Shown: in pieces, positions 1-22,145 of the stretch
How positions within the stretch are numbered: position 1 is the first letter of the stretch
Layout of the letters: each line of letters starts with the position of its first letter
Origin: Micractinium sp. NFX-FRZ
Lineage: Eukaryota; Chlorophyta; Trebouxiophyceae; Chlorellales; Chlorellaceae
Assembly: GCA_029339195.1 (NCBI GenBank)
Contig: JAPTJF010000028.1
Span: 124,001-188,000, forward strand
Length of the DNA stretch: 64,000 nucleotides
Reading direction: 5' to 3'
Translations under genes and position numbers: made by a program
Notes under the pieces: model-generated
Seen by the model: the letters and a program-made list of their open reading frames with translations, nothing else
Database searches by the model: none
Told to the model about the DNA's origin: nothing

Positions 1-10295
<10,295 letters not shown>

Positions 10296-10573
10296 TCTGA
10301 TGTCTAGACCGCTGGCTCTGCCACCATTTGTGTTCAGTGCAGCCTGCTGGCCAGCGGTGATCGCAAGACTGAGGCTTGGAGCTTTGCTGAGTACTGTCGG
10401 TGCGATGTTTGATGTAATTGGAGTGCTACTGTGTGCACAGTGAGCCGCCAAAGTCTCGGAGACAGCCAAGCACAGCATACAAGACAGGCAAAACCCCATG
10501 CATTGCAGGGCCTCCTCGCCTTGGCCGATCTTCACACTTACACTGTTCATCTGCATTCTGCGTCACATCCACG
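10296..10573. promoter_or_regulatory. Bidirectional promoter region
   Basis: 278 bases separate the PRP16 start codon (minus) from the start codon at 10574 (plus), so both genes probably share this region. No TATA box or other recognisable element stands out. Confidence 0.5.
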
Positions 10574-11361
10574 ATGGGCAAGGAACTCGAGCGGCTGGAC
10601 CAGCTTATCAAGGAGAGCGAGGACGCCATCCACCGGCTGGACAACATCCAGAAATCGCGCTATGACACGCCCCTGCTGCAGCGCCTCCAACGGCACGTCC
10701 GCAAGAACACGCCGCAGTTCATCAATGTGCTCCTCTCCGGCGTTGTGCTGGCCGTGGCGCTGGGGAGGCTGACCCAGAAGCAGTTGCACGAGGTGAGGCC
10801 GCGGTGGAGGCTGGCGGGGCGCCAAGGGTTTGGGTCAAGGCCTGCGCTGGCGGCGACAACAGTGGCAGGCGGCGGCGGCGGCCGGGAGCGGCAGGGTGTG
10901 TCCCTTTGAAACGCCCCCTTGCTTGATGTCGGCAACATACCATGATCTGCATGACCTGTGGCAGGCACCACGCATTGCACAGCCAGCCTTAGGCCGCTGA
11001 CCGCCTCCGCACTTGCTCATCCCCACCTTCCTCTTCCCTGCTGCAGACTGAGAAGGCTGAGTTGGAGGCGGAGCAGCGGCGGCTGGAGTCTGAGAAAGCG
11101 GCGGTGGAGCAGCGGGCGCAGTCGCTGATGAGCAGCACAGAGGCGATGGTGGCGGAGCTAGAGAAGGCGGTGGAGGGCAAGGGGCGTGACCTGCCTGCCC
11201 TTGTGCGGCAGCAGCTCGCCGACTGGCGGCAGCACGTGGCAGGCGCCGCGACGCAGCCAGCGGTGGCGGCAGCGGCGAGGGGAGGCAGCGGCAGCAGTGG
11301 CAATGGCGGCAGCAGCAGCGGCGACAGCAGCAGCGGCGGTGGCAGCAAGATCATGATTTGA
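10574..11361 (+). CDS. Small coiled-coil protein with one hydrophobic segment, unknown function
   Basis: Two exons (10574-10792, 11047-11361) join in phase 0 to 177 aa. Residues 1-35 (MGKELERLDQLIKESED...) look like a coiled coil. Residues ~47-65 (FINVLLSGVVLAVALGRL) form a single hydrophobic segment. Exon 2 is a second long coiled coil (TEKAELEAEQRRLESEKAAV...), followed by a Gly/Ser-rich tail ending GGGSKIMI. This suggests a membrane-anchored scaffold or tether, but I do not recognise the family. The start is the ATG following CACATCCACG; an upstream in-frame ATG at 10418 lies in the presumed promoter and its extension looks non-coding. Confidence 0.75.
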
Positions 11362-12189
11362 GCTGTGAATCTGCACCGCCGGGCCGCTCTTTACCTGCTG
11401 CTTTCCCCTGCTCCTCGCTCCTGCCTCATCTGCCTTCTGCCCTGCTTCCCCATTGCAGCATCGCTTTCCAGCTCATCGCTGCTTCCGCTTCTGATTGCTC
11501 CCCTGCTCACTCACCATCTCCGATTTTCCTGCAAAGCCAGGCCCACTGACCCGGCCCTGCAAGCTGCTTGCTGGCACAGAACTGTTGTTGCAGCAAGTCG
11601 CAGGAAGTCGCGAGGCAGGCAGCAAGCTGTGGGGCAGCAAGCTTTGAGGCAGCAAGCTGTGTGAGGTGGGCGCGGGTCCTTCCAGAGATTCCTAGTGTAC
11701 AGTGGTCACTCCCACGGGCAGCAGAGGTCGAGCGGGACAGCCCGTGACAGAGCCAGCGGGGGCAGAGGCGCGCAAACGAAATAAAAGAGCAACGGGATGG
11801 GGGGATGGGGGAGTTCGGGGATTCGGGGTGGTCGCCAGGGTTCATTGGTGGTGAGGGCGCGCGCTAACAATGTAGAGGGCTGCTCAACGCAAGAGCGCAC
11901 ACTATAAAGGGAGTGCCAGGCAAAGGTGGGGATGCGGGGGACGCTAACACTACCAGCTTAGGATACTCACTATATACGTGGGGTGGACTGTGCACATCAC
12001 TACATACATTTGGGGGGGCATTCTGAATGGACCGAGATACACAGACGGACTTTGTGGCATCGCCAGCAGCAGCAGCAGGGATGGTGGCTGTGCACCCTCC
12101 TGCCAGCCAGGCACCCCGCCAGCCAGCCAGGCACGCCAGCGGCAGGCTGGGCTGCCTGCCGGCTGTACAACAGCACCGCTTGGGCCATT
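11362..12189. other. Intergenic region
   Basis: About 830 bases between convergent genes (10574-11361 + and 12190-13993 -). I see no conserved coding stretch, only short (CAAGCTG/GAGGCAG)-like repetition at about 11600-11665. Confidence 0.6.
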
Positions 12190-13993
12190 TCACGCCGCCA
12201 CGGGCGCCAGGTGGGCTGCAGCCTTTGCCACGTAGGGGCCCGCCACACGCGCAGCGCTCTCAGCGTACGGGCTCAGCAGGGGGCCGAAGCGCTCAGTGGC
12301 GGCCTTGAAGGCGGAGGTGGCCTGCAGGCTGGCAAGCAGCTCGCTTCCCTTGGCCAGTGCAGAGGCGTAGCGGGGGTCGGCCTGCAATGGGCGGGGGGCA
12401 GTGGGGAACAGGGGACGGGGTGGAATCAACGATAACGATGGTAGTGGCACTGACGGGGCAGAAAGGGACGCCATGCTGCAGCTTCAAGACTGGGCAGCAG
12501 GGGACGGGGTGGATTGAAGGATATGGATGGTGGAGCACCAAGGGACGATCAGCTGCAACTTCACAACAGCTTCCCAGCTGCAGCGTCACGGCAAAGGGCA
12601 GCACTGCCGCTGCCACCTGGCAGAAGCGGAGCTGCAGCAGCACTACACGAGCAGCTGCGGAGCACAGCACAGGCTCACCACCAGGGCGGTGTGCGCTGCC
12701 GTGTAACGGGAGAAGGCGGCGTCCACTTGGCCCCGGCTGGCCGCCAGCAGCCGCTCCACAGCGGGCATAGCAGCCAGCTTGGTCCACGCCTCACTGCACA
12801 GCGTGGCACAGCATGGCACGGCATGGCACGGCATGGAGGTGTGGCGCGGGGTTGCAGATGGTGCACAGCATGCAACGTGTTATGGGTATGCGAAGCGTGG
12901 GGCAGCGGCAGCGCATTTAGGCTGGAAAATCGAACTGACGGCAGCATGCGAAGGTGGCAGCGGCAAGGCATCAAGCACAGGATGAGCCAGCAGGGCAGCG
13001 GGTGCAGTCGGCAGCGGCCGCACCAGCACCAGCAGCATCAACATGCGAAGACCTGCAGCACCAAGCGAGGAGCAGGTACCGCGGCTGTGCCCTCCTCCCG
13101 CCCACCCACCTGATCTCTCCCAGCACAAAGCCCGGCACCTTGCGTGCCTCCTCCACCCGGCCCAGCAGCGCGTCCGCAGCCACCTGCACAGGCACCCGTA
13201 TTCATGGCCTGCTCATAACGGAAGGTGTGCTGGTTTCACAAGTTCCAGAAGGGCAAAAGCCTGGCACGGCAAGCCAAGCCTCACCTTGGCGGTGCCCCCT
13301 GCACCCCCCCTCGCGCGCACAAACACACTCCCCTGCTACACACACGCTCATGCTACAGTTGCTCAGAACATGGCAGAGCAAAGCAAAGCAAAGCCCAAGC
13401 CCAGCCAAAGTCTCACCTTGGCAGTCCCCTGCAGGCCCGCCTCGCGCACAAATGCCACGCTCTCCTCCACCCGCTTCAGGTAGGCCTGGCGGGCGGCGCT
13501 CAGCTGCTCCAGAGAGGCAGAGCCCGATTGGGCCACTGCCAACCGTGTGTGCTGCATGGTTGAGTAGGCAGACAGAATGGCGCTGTCCACCTGCACACGA
13601 GGGGTTGATTGTTGTAACACAAAACACGTGTCAATTCAACTGCTCAAAGCCTGCTCCACAGATGCCGAGGCAGCCTAGCACATACGCTAAGCTGCTGCGC
13701 AGGCGGGGCGGCCTGTCCCGTCCGCCCGCCTCCCGCACTACGGCGCCGATGCTGCGGGTCCGACGGAGCGCAGCACCCACCTTTGCGTCCACAAACACCA
13801 GCTTGTCGCTCAGCATGGCAACATAGGGGGAGGCAGCTGCCGCCACCTGCTCCTCCATGCCCTGCACGTTGCCCTTGAACTTCTCAGGCACAGCCGCCAG
13901 CGCGGCGCCCATTAGCCGTGCGGCAGTCCCGCTGGCGGCCGACAGCACGGGCGCAAGGCGCTTCAGCTCCGCTGGCTGCTGCGGCTGATCCAT
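12190..13993 (-). CDS. MLDP: Major lipid droplet protein-like (MLDP, SRPP/REF-related)
   Basis: Structural coat protein of triacylglycerol lipid droplets in green algae, distantly related to plant rubber elongation factor/SRPP proteins. Five exons (13781-13993, 13417-13590, 13110-13183, 12679-12793, 12190-12381) join in frame to 255 aa, close to the known algal MLDP length (~260). Family-like blocks in order: PYVAMLSDKLVFVDAKVDSA, AYLKRVEESVAFVREAG, VEEARKVPGFVLGEI, FSRYTAAHTALV, and the C-terminal PYVAKAAAHLAPVAA. The protein is Ala-rich and amphipathic, with no signal peptide or long membrane span, which fits peripheral binding to the droplet surface. The call rests on my memory of family patterns; a generic SRPP/REF-like stress protein is the alternative. 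Confidence 0.72.
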
Positions 13994-14931
13994 GGCTGTC
14001 GGAAAATGGGAGGCGAGGCACGCGCGCGATGCGAGCGTGCGGCCGGGCAATGAGGGGTCGGCGCACAAGGGTGTTCGGCTCAAAGGCGGAGTGTTTTACG
14101 GTCCGGAAACGCGCGTGGATGTGTTCAAGTGACAAAACAGGAGTGGACGGCACAGGGAGCCCTCAAGCAGCGCGAAAACTTCCAGTGGCGGGAAAAGGCG
14201 GCAGAGCAGCAGGCCAGCACTGCATTCAAGTTGAGTGAGATGTGTCTGCCTGTCTCTTTGATTCATTAAGGCATGAATCCACATACCTTGTGGGGCTCAT
14301 CCTTTTTAGCAAGTTGGAAAAGTGGCAAGCCCGGCTTAGCCAGCAGTGAAATGGAGCAGGTGCAGCGGGCTGGAACCAGGCATGCCGGTTGGCGGGGCAC
14401 TGCACGGCACAGCTGTGCACTGACTGCGGCATGACAACTTGTCTTTGTGTGCAGGACGGGAGGGGGGCGAGGAGGTGCGAGAAGCCCGGTACTGGTGAGT
14501 CGAGCCAAGATACAGGTGCTCTCCAGTGCGTGGCAGTGCTGCTCAGGCCTCCTCACCACCTCACTCGGAACTCCTGTGCGGGACTCTTGCACCTGGCCTC
14601 CCAGCAGTGCTTCTTATGGTCGGGCACTGTGTTTATCAGGATGCACAAGTGTACACAAGAGAAGATGAAGTGCATGCTTAGCCTGTGCAGCACACAAGGT
14701 TCAACGATCCAACGGTTGCCGGAGAGGTGTTGTGCCCTCGGGAAGCAGCCCGCTGCGGCAGGGCCAACAGCTCCCTTGTGCGCTCTGCTCCCTTGCCTAA
14801 TAGAAGCACTCCGCAGTGTCAAGGGGCATGGTCCGGTATGAGGTGCCCGCGTCTGCATCAGCAAGGGACGGGGCTAAGTGAGAAGGGAACTTCAGAAGGT
14901 CAGCACCGCACAGCAACACATGCTGCACGCT
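13994..14931. other. Intergenic region
   Basis: About 940 bases between the start of the MLDP-like gene and the 3' end of the next minus-strand gene. It should contain the MLDP promoter. I see no gene or distinct element in it. Confidence 0.5.
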
Positions 14932-15971
14932 CTACAGGAGCACGCACCAGCAGGCAAGCGGCCGTCGGAGCAGCACCACTCGCCTCCCTGTAGCAAACAA
15001 GCTCAGCAGATTCATAACAGACACTGCAAACAGTCGCATTTCGGTCTGCATTTTGGGCAACCACTGAACCGTCACATTTGAACGAAGCTCGAGGCAGAGC
15101 ACAAGCAGCTCACACTCGTATCCGGCGCCAGGCACGATGTCACACTCCGCCCACGTCTGCTCCTCTCCAGTGCAGTATGTGACCACCCAGCAGAGATGGA
15201 GGCAGGTGATGTTCTCGCCGCCCTTAAGGGTGTAGCTGCACCCGCCGGGGCACTCGAGCTCGAAGTGTCCACTGGCGGCTTGGCAGGGCTTGGCAGGGCA
15301 GGCGGAGCCTGCAAGGCGCCACATGGGTCTAGAGGGGGATGGGGTGACTGGTGCAAAGCAGAGCAGATGGAAAGTGGCAAGGGGGGGCAGGGGGGGGCAT
15401 ATGAACCCATGTACCATGGCTGTATGCGAGATCATAGCAGAGGACCACAGCTGCACCTCACCTGGCTTACCTTCAGGCGCAGCGAAGGCCGAGGGCACAT
15501 TGTGTGAATGCTGATTGTTTGCCAAGCAAGGAAAGGGAGGCAGGGCAAGCTAAGCAGGTGCAAGCAAGCACGGCAAAGCAGCATGCCTAGCATGCAAGAG
15601 CAACGCAGTGCAGCACAGCACAGCACAGCGCAGCGCAGCACAATGGCTGCAAGGAGCCTCTCACCTGTGCAGTTTGCTTGCAGGAGCCTGCGGCCGAGGC
15701 GCTCGCTGGCTGCAGGGAGGAGAGGGCGGCACACATTAGCGAACCCACACAGAGGCGGGTGGGTTGAGGCGGCACCGGGCGCCGCTGGCCGCGGTACCGC
15801 GCCGGACCAAGGCTGGCATACTAGAAGCAACCCTGACCTTGACAGTTCTTGGCACCCCTGAGGCCAGGTGAGACACATACCGCCGAGGTGTACTGAGCGG
15901 CAGTGTGAGAACTTGGCAGTGCAGAACAGGAAGGCGCCTGCCAGCAGCAGTGCAGCGACCCTTGGCGGCAT
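14932..15971 (-). CDS. Secreted cysteine-rich protein, unknown family
   Basis: Exon 1 (15881-15971) starts with a typical signal peptide: MPPRVAALLLAGAFLFCTAK. Exon 2 (15665-15709, phase 1 on both sides) encodes SERLGRRLLQANCT. A downstream block at ~15060-15290 encodes a cysteine-rich domain (ECPGGCSYTLKGGENITC, WVVTYCTGEEQTWAECD, YECELLVLC) with two N-glycosylation-like sites (NIT, NVT). The junctions between exon 2 and this block are unresolved: the obvious middle exon at ~15440-15490 is not in frame. The stop at 14932 is the end of the open frame and may not be the true end. Probable extracellular or wall protein; I do not recognise a family. Confidence 0.45.
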
Positions 15972-16272
15972 GGCGTTGTGGAGGCTGGGACCAGTGTCAG
16001 GGCAGTTAGGCCGTCACAAGAACGCAGGCCAGCCGAGGCAGCCTATGCTGTGCAGCGGTGGGCGGCGGCGGCAGCGTGCGCAGCAGGGCAGGAAACTCTT
16101 GTGGCGCGCCTCGTTCCGTGTGTGCACGCTCTCACTACTCTCAGACACCACCGCGCAATCGTTCTGGCGCCATTGGACTCAATTTCGAGCCTGAGTTTTG
16201 AGTTTGTGCGCTGGCCCCCGCCTGACTCGCCTTACATTTCACCAGCGGTTCACACATTTAGTGGCTTACGCG
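15972..16272. promoter_or_regulatory. Divergent promoter region
   Basis: 301 bases lie between the start codons of the secreted protein gene (minus) and the ABC ATPase gene (plus), so this is presumably a shared 5' region. No specific box is recognised. Confidence 0.4.
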
Positions 16273-19061
16273 ATGCCAGTGCCTCTCAGCGTAACTAATC
16301 CGAAAGGGAGAGGCCTGGCAGCGGCGCAGCAGGCGGAGCTGCCCACCTCGGGCCCCTTTGCGCGACTGGGGCAGGCGGCTGATGTGAACACCGCTACCAG
16401 GCAGGCTTCAGGAGGCGCGGCTCAGCCGGCGGCTCAGCAGCAGCAGCAGCAGTCAGGCGGTGATGGCGGCAGTGGCGTCACTGGCAGCGCGGTCGCCACG
16501 CACAGCCTCACGTTCTGCTACACAGACATTGGTAAGGGCTGTGTATCTCCGAGCTCGGCGCAGGACACGTGCATGATCAAGGGAACGAGAGCGATGCCAA
16601 ACTGGACACTGCATGCAGCGCAGTCGCGCTCATCCTGCCGCCCGCTCTCCCGCTCATTCCGTTGCCCGCTTTCCCGCTTGCTTGTTCTGCGCAGACGGCC
16701 GCCCGCTGCCAGGGAGGCCGCCTGTTGTGCAAGACATGAGCGTAGAGCTGCCACGGGGGGCCACATGCCTGCTGATTGGGCCCAACGGCGCCGGCAAGAC
16801 CACGCTCCTCAAGGTGAGAGAGAGGTGGGGTTGGGTGGGCGCATGATGAGCATGGGAATGTGCTGCCTCGGCCGTGGCACCCCAGCATGAGGTCAACAGC
16901 CTGGCTGGAGATCCGGAAAGAGCACCGCAGCATGCTCAGCATCCTGAGCAGTGGATGCACTGCCTGTGGCGTCCACAGCTGCTGGGCGGCAGTCACGTGC
17001 CGCCTGCCGCCGCTTGCTGCGGCTCGCCCCCTGTGGCTGCCTGCTCACTGCCGCTGTTGGCTCACGGAGCCCTATGGCAGGGGCCGGCTGACATTGTCTT
17101 GCTTGTCAAACGAGGCTGTGACACGCCCCTGCTGTGGCACCCATGCATAACACGAGTTGCTTTTTTTTCTTCCCCGCTATGCGTCAGGTGCTGGGCGGCA
17201 AGCACATGGTGCCAGAGGCGGCGGTGTCGGTGCTGGGACAGCCTCCCTTCCACGCCACCAACCTCACCAGCAGCGGGGCGCTATCCTATGTGGGGGGCAA
17301 CTGGGAGCGGGACGTCGCCTTTGCCGGCTACGCAGTGCCCCTGGCGGTGAGCGTCGGCGGCTGCCCCAGGCCTGCCTCTTGTGTGTGTGTCATTGCGGGT
17401 GCTGCGTGGTGACGTGTCTCCCGTGGCGGCGTTCATTGTGGTGTCGGTGTCCTAGCCAACCTGGCGCACTCAATCCCCGCCTGCCTGCCTGCTGCTCGTC
17501 CTGCCGGCCAGCCTTCCTACTTCGGCAGGGCGGCATCCCCGCCCGCCAGCCGCTCAGAACAGCCTGCGGGCGACATCCCCGCCCGCTAAGCCAAACCTTG
17601 CCATCCCTTCCCTTGCCCTCCTCCCCCGCTGTCTCCCCCGCAGGGCGACATCCCCGCCTCCCAGATGCTCAACAGCCTGCCAGGGATTGACCCTGCCAGG
17701 CGGGACCGGCTGATTGATGTGCTGGACATCGACCCCGAGTGGCGCATGCACCTGGTGTCTGGTGAGCGCTGCTTCTGATGAGGCCAGGGTGTTGGGGCGA
17801 GCGGAGTTGTGGTGTTTCGGCGGGCGGATGTGCACCTCTCGGTACGCAGTGAGCGTTAGATTGCCAGGAAACGGTGTCTGGTTGAGGCGTCGGCTGTTTG
17901 AGGGCCTCAGTAGTCGACACAGAGCGGCGGCGCATGCTGAGGCGCCGAGCCAGCACCTCTGCCGTGCCCTAAGCCTCCCCCCCTGGTCGCCCCCTGCCTG
18001 TGCGTTGTGTGCAGACGGGCAGCGGCGGCGTGTGCAGATTGCCATGGGCCTGCTCAAGCCCTTCCAGGTGAGCTCAGCGCCCAGGTTGCCGCTGCTATGC
18101 CTGGCACAGCATGCAGTACGCTGCCACCTGGTCTTGCTGGCTGCACAACGGCTGACTGCGTGCTGCCCCAGTCTGCCAGCCGCTGTCCTGCTCCACCCCT
18201 TCCCTCCCATCGATCTTGCCTCCAACATCAGCCACAGGTGCCGCTGCTGACGTGCCTCCCTCTCACACCACCTGCGCCTTCCCTGCAGGTGCTGCTGCTG
18301 GACGAGATCACGGTGGACTTGGATGTGCTGGGGCGCGCCGACCTCATGTCCTTCCTCAAGCAGGAGTGCGCCGAGCGGGGGGCCACCATCATCTACGTGA
18401 GCAAGGGCTGGCGGGGAACTGGGTGCATGCCTCGGTTGTTGTGTGCCTGCCAGTTGTTCCCGCGTGTTGTGCACCTGTTGTGCCAAGGGTCAGGGTACCA
18501 CCATCGACTTCAGAGTGGGGAGGGACTGGGCTGGATCGAGGGTGGGTCGCCTTGCTCATCGGGCTCACAAGACATGCGGCGCGCCAGGTCACCTACGTAC
18601 GCGGGCTGTGGGCTGCATGTGCTGAGCTGCCATCGTGCGTTGCTGTGCACGCAAGCTACGGTGGTTCAAAACCTCTGCATGGTCCTCACCCGTCTGACTG
18701 CCTGCCTGGTGCCCCTTCCTCCCCACCCACCCTGCAGGCCACCCACATCTTTGACGGCCTCGAGTCCTGGCCCTCCCACCTCATGTATGTGGCGCAGGGG
18801 CGGCAACAGGTGTTTGAGCGGGCGGAGAACATCCCCGAGCTGCAGCAGGGCCAGCTGCTGGGCCTGGTGGAGCGCTGGCTGCGCGAGGAGCAGCGGCGGC
18901 AGCATGAGAGCGAGAAGATTGACCCCTCGGAGTGGCACCGCTTGCACGAGGCGGGCGGGGAGGACGGGCAGCTCCACCTGGCGACGTGGAACAACGGGTA
19001 TGCCTCGGGGCGGCTGACCTCCACGCTCAAGGACAGCAGCAACGCTGTGATGCGCATGTAA
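16273..19061 (+). CDS. Soluble ABC ATPase, ABCI19-21 / CAF16 type
   Basis: Non-intrinsic ABC protein with a nucleotide-binding domain and no membrane span; related to yeast CAF16 and plant ABCI19/20/21. Seven exons (16273-16531, 16695-16813, 17188-17346, 17644-17761, 18015-18067, 18289-18396, 18738-19061) join to 379 aa with all phases consistent. Visible motifs: Walker [10 protein letters not shown]; the subfamily pattern [41 protein letters not shown]; signature [15 protein letters not shown]; Walker [14 protein letters not shown]-loop [12 protein letters not shown]. The N-terminus is Ala/Gln-rich (Q6 run). An in-frame ATG at 16198 could add 25 residues. Plant relatives sit at the ER and affect hormone responses; the role here is unknown. 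A TGTAA lies about 20 bases past the stop. Confidence 0.9.
17525..17690. repeat. Two echoes of an ABC ATPase exon start
   Basis: The start of exon 4 (GGCGACATCCCCGCCTCCCAG followed by ATGCTCAACAGCCTGCC) is echoed at about 17527-17568 (GGCGGCATCCCCGCCCGCCAG, then CTCAGAACAGCCTGC). A shorter second echo follows at 17568-17590. Both are inside the upstream intron. Confidence 0.8.
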
Positions 19062-19078
19062 TGGAATGCATGCACATG

Positions 19079-19083
19079 TGTAA
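19079..19083 (+). terminator. TGTAA polyadenylation signal of the ABC ATPase gene
   Basis: TGTAA, the usual polyadenylation motif of green algal nuclear genes, lies about 20 bases after the stop codon at 19061. Confidence 0.55.
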
Positions 19084-19560
19084 CTTAAGATGTCTGGCAC
19101 GATTCTGCGGGTGGGCAGCTCTGGGGTGGCGAGGGAGAGAGGAGGAGGAGGCGCAGGGTGTTGTCTAGGAGCGGGTAACAAGCGGCCAGCGGGGCGGCGG
19201 GCGAGTGGCAGGGGCAGGTCTGCTGCTGGCACCTGACATCCCTGCCGCAGTCAATGACCTGCACGAACAGAAGATCTGGCGCTCATGTAGAAGGGTCCTC
19301 GAGTTGGTGGCCTTGAGCTATACAGTACACCTCCCTGCTGCTGCCCACCGCGTTGGCGGCAGCTGGCGGCGGCAGATGAATGTCGGACTTGCATGCCGGC
19401 GCCTGCAATCAAAATGCATCCCGATCGGTGACCTCTTGGATGCAACCTCTTCGCACCACCTTCACAGCGCGAAAAGCCTCTGCGTTGGAAGCTGACCGCC
19501 GGACAGCGCGCAATCGATCCTCGCGGCGCACGTTTCGCCGCTAAGGCCGCAGAGGAGAGG
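19084..19560. promoter_or_regulatory. Upstream region of the nucleotide-sugar transporter
   Basis: About 480 bases without coding signal between two same-direction genes. It presumably holds the promoter and 5' UTR of the transporter at 19561. No clear box seen. Confidence 0.4.
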
Positions 19561-22145
19561 ATGGCGGTGTTGCATCAACACATGAAGCAGAGAGACGACA
19601 GCGGAGGTGGGGGAGCCTTGCCCAGCGCCGGCAAGCTAGCGGCGGCGCTGCCGCCGGGCGTGCCCGCGCCGCCGCCGCCCGCTGCCGCGCCCAGCCTCGC
19701 TACGCGGCTTATAGCGTGCCTCCAGTACGGCTTCGTCAGCATCGCCATCACCCTGTTCAACCGCGCCGTCTTCAGCATCTATGCCTTCAACTTCCCCAGC
19801 GTCGTCACCCTGCTCCAAGTCCTCGTGTCGCTAGCACTGATGTATGCGCTGCGGGCGGCAGGGCGCATGTCCTTCGGCGGCCTCTCCCTGCACGGCGCCG
19901 CACGGGCCGCCCCGTTGGCCCTCTTCTGGTGGCTCTATGTTGTGTCCGGAGTCACGGCCCTGCGCCACCTCAATGTACCCATGTACAGGTGAGCGGGGCG
20001 GGCGTGGGTGCACCGCCGCCGGCGGTTGCGCCGGCGGTTGCGTCGGTTGGCGGGGGGGCTGCTGGAGGGTTGCCTTCCCTTCCCATGCAGGCCTGCACAT
20101 CTGCGATCCACATTATGCACACTGATGCTGCTGTATGCAATCCGTCTCTTGCCCGACCCCATGCCTCTACTGCACACTGCTGCTCCTCCCAGCCCACCCC
20201 TGTCGCCCCCCGCCCCCCAACAACCCGCCCCTGCCTCCCCTGGCCCCCACCTCTCCCACCCGCAGCGTCATCCGCCGCAGCACCACGCTGCTCGTGGTTG
20301 CCGGAGAGTACTGGCTGTTTGCCAAGCGCCCCTCCCGCCGCTCCCTGGCAGCCCTGCTGCTCATGGTGGGAGGAGCCATCGTGGCGGGGCTCACCGACCT
20401 GACGTTCAGCCTGCCCGGCTACATCTGGGTGTCCATCTGTGTGGTGTCCACGGCTGCCTACCTGCTGCTGATCCGGAAGCTGCAGGAGAGCACAGGTGGG
20501 TGCTTCAGGAGGGGGCGGGGAGGGCAGGGAGGGCTTGGGGACGGGAGTGGTATGCACGGTTGGGGCCAGGCAGGGTCGGGCAAGGCGGGCGCGGCAGCGG
20601 GCGGGGGAGGGTTGGCTGGCTGCAGGTCGCAATGGCAGCTGGTCGGTTGTTCCAGCCTGCCCCCCATGCCCTCTCACCTGCCCCTCACACCGGATGGACC
20701 CGCCCCCTTCCCCACTGCACCAGGCATGAGCCAGAACACGCTGCTGCTGTACAACAACCTGCTGGCCCTGCCCCTCATGTCGTCCTTCCTCTTCCTGGCC
20801 ACAAACGAGGCGCGTGAGGTGGCACATTACCCGCAGGTAGGAGGGTGCAGGTGGGTGTAGTCGGGGAGAGTGGGGTTGTGCAGGCGGGCGGGGCAAGCAG
20901 CGGGGTGCCAGCTGGGGCGGGCAGGCACAAGCCTTGACATGGGGGCAGGCGGCTGTCTGGGGTGGCAGGACATGCGCAGCTCCGCGCTTGCACCTGCCTG
21001 GCCGGCCACAATAAGCAGGTGTCGCTATCCCAGGCCGTCGATCCTCCCATGCTCCCCACTTCACCCCCACCCCACCCCACCCCACCCCACCCCACCCCGC
21101 CCTGCAGCTGTGGCACCCCCGCTTCCTGGCCTTCCTCCTGGTCTCCTGCAGCCAAGCGTTCCTGCTGAACCTCTGCATATTCAGGTGAATGCAGCCACCA
21201 GCCTGGCAGCCAGCATGACCGCCAGCCCGCCTGTTATCTCGACTTGCGGCTGCGCCTGGTTTGGCCTGCACCCACCTTGTGGTCTGACAGGCGTGGCGGC
21301 CAGGAGCTGGCGACCGCCACGGCCGGCGGCGAGGTCTGTTGCAGCCCCAGCCCTTCTGACTCGCCGGCTGGCTCCAACCGCCTGCATGCTGACGCTGCAC
21401 CCGTGCTGCGCCTGCTGTGCCCTCTGTGCTGTGCCCGCTGTGCTGTGCCTGCAGGTGCACGCTCATCAACTCGCCGCTTGCTACCAACGTGACGGGGCAG
21501 ATGAAGGACATACTGACAACAGCCCTGGGCATGGTCATTTTCGGAGGTACGGCCCGCCCTGCCCCTGCCTTGCTTCCGGCATGCATGACGGCTGTTGGTG
21601 CTATATGTGGTGTGCTTTGCTGGTCACCGCTGTTGAGGCGGTCCCTTGGCGGCCCTGAAACTGAAGTGCTAGTCAATCTGAGTGGGACAGTGAGCCAGGC
21701 AGCCCGCCTGTGTGCGCTACCAGGCATTATTCCCGTGCCCTGCCTGCCCAACCCCCGCGCCGCAGCACCGCTTCGCCCGATGCCCCTCTTGCTCGCTCAG
21801 CCACCCTCCCCCTCCCTTACCTCCCCTTCCTCTGCCCCCGCTCCCTACCCCTACCCCTTACCCTCGTCTCTCTCCTTCCCACTCCCTGCCCATGCTTCTG
21901 TAGATGTGCACTACTCAGCTCTCAACATCGGGGGCATCGTGCTGGGCCTGCTGGGCAGCGTGGCCTACTCAGCAGTCAGCTACCTGGAAAGCGGGGCAGC
22001 CAAGGGCGGCGCCATCAGCAGCAGCCCAAGCATCAAGGTGCGCGCGTCGCCGCCCAATAGCAAGCCGCGGTCCCGAGAGCCGTCGGTCAGCCGAACGGTC
22101 AGCTTGGAGGGCGGCGTGCTGTCGCCACGCGCGGTGAATCGGTAG
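19561..22145 (+). CDS. SLC35D-like nucleotide-sugar transporter
   Basis: Golgi/ER antiporter of the drug/metabolite transporter superfamily, importing nucleotide sugars for glycan and wall synthesis. Six exons (19561-19988, 20266-20495, 20724-20836, 21108-21184, 21455-21546, 21904-22145) join in frame to 393 aa. Family-like blocks: NFPSVVTLLQVLVSLALMY, LNVPMYRSVIRRSTTLLVV, GAIVAGLTDLTFSLPGYIWV, QNTLLLYNNLLALP, INSPLATNVTGQMKDIL and LNIGGIVLGLLGSVAYS. About ten hydrophobic segments are spread through the chain. The N-terminus is Pro/Ala-rich; the C-terminal tail is Ser/Arg-rich and cytosolic-looking. The sugar substrate cannot be read from the sequence; UDP-sugars are typical for this subfamily. 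A long open frame on the opposite strand of this gene is not a gene. Confidence 0.88.

Noticed and set aside
11890..11906. TATAAAG as a promoter TATA box
   Set aside because: On the plus strand with no plus-strand gene start within several kilobases downstream; chance match.
19970..21751. Open frame of nearly 600 codons on the minus strand
   Set aside because: It lies exactly antisense to the well-supported sugar transporter. Its product is low-complexity Ala/Pro/Arg with no domain, typical of GC-rich shadow frames.
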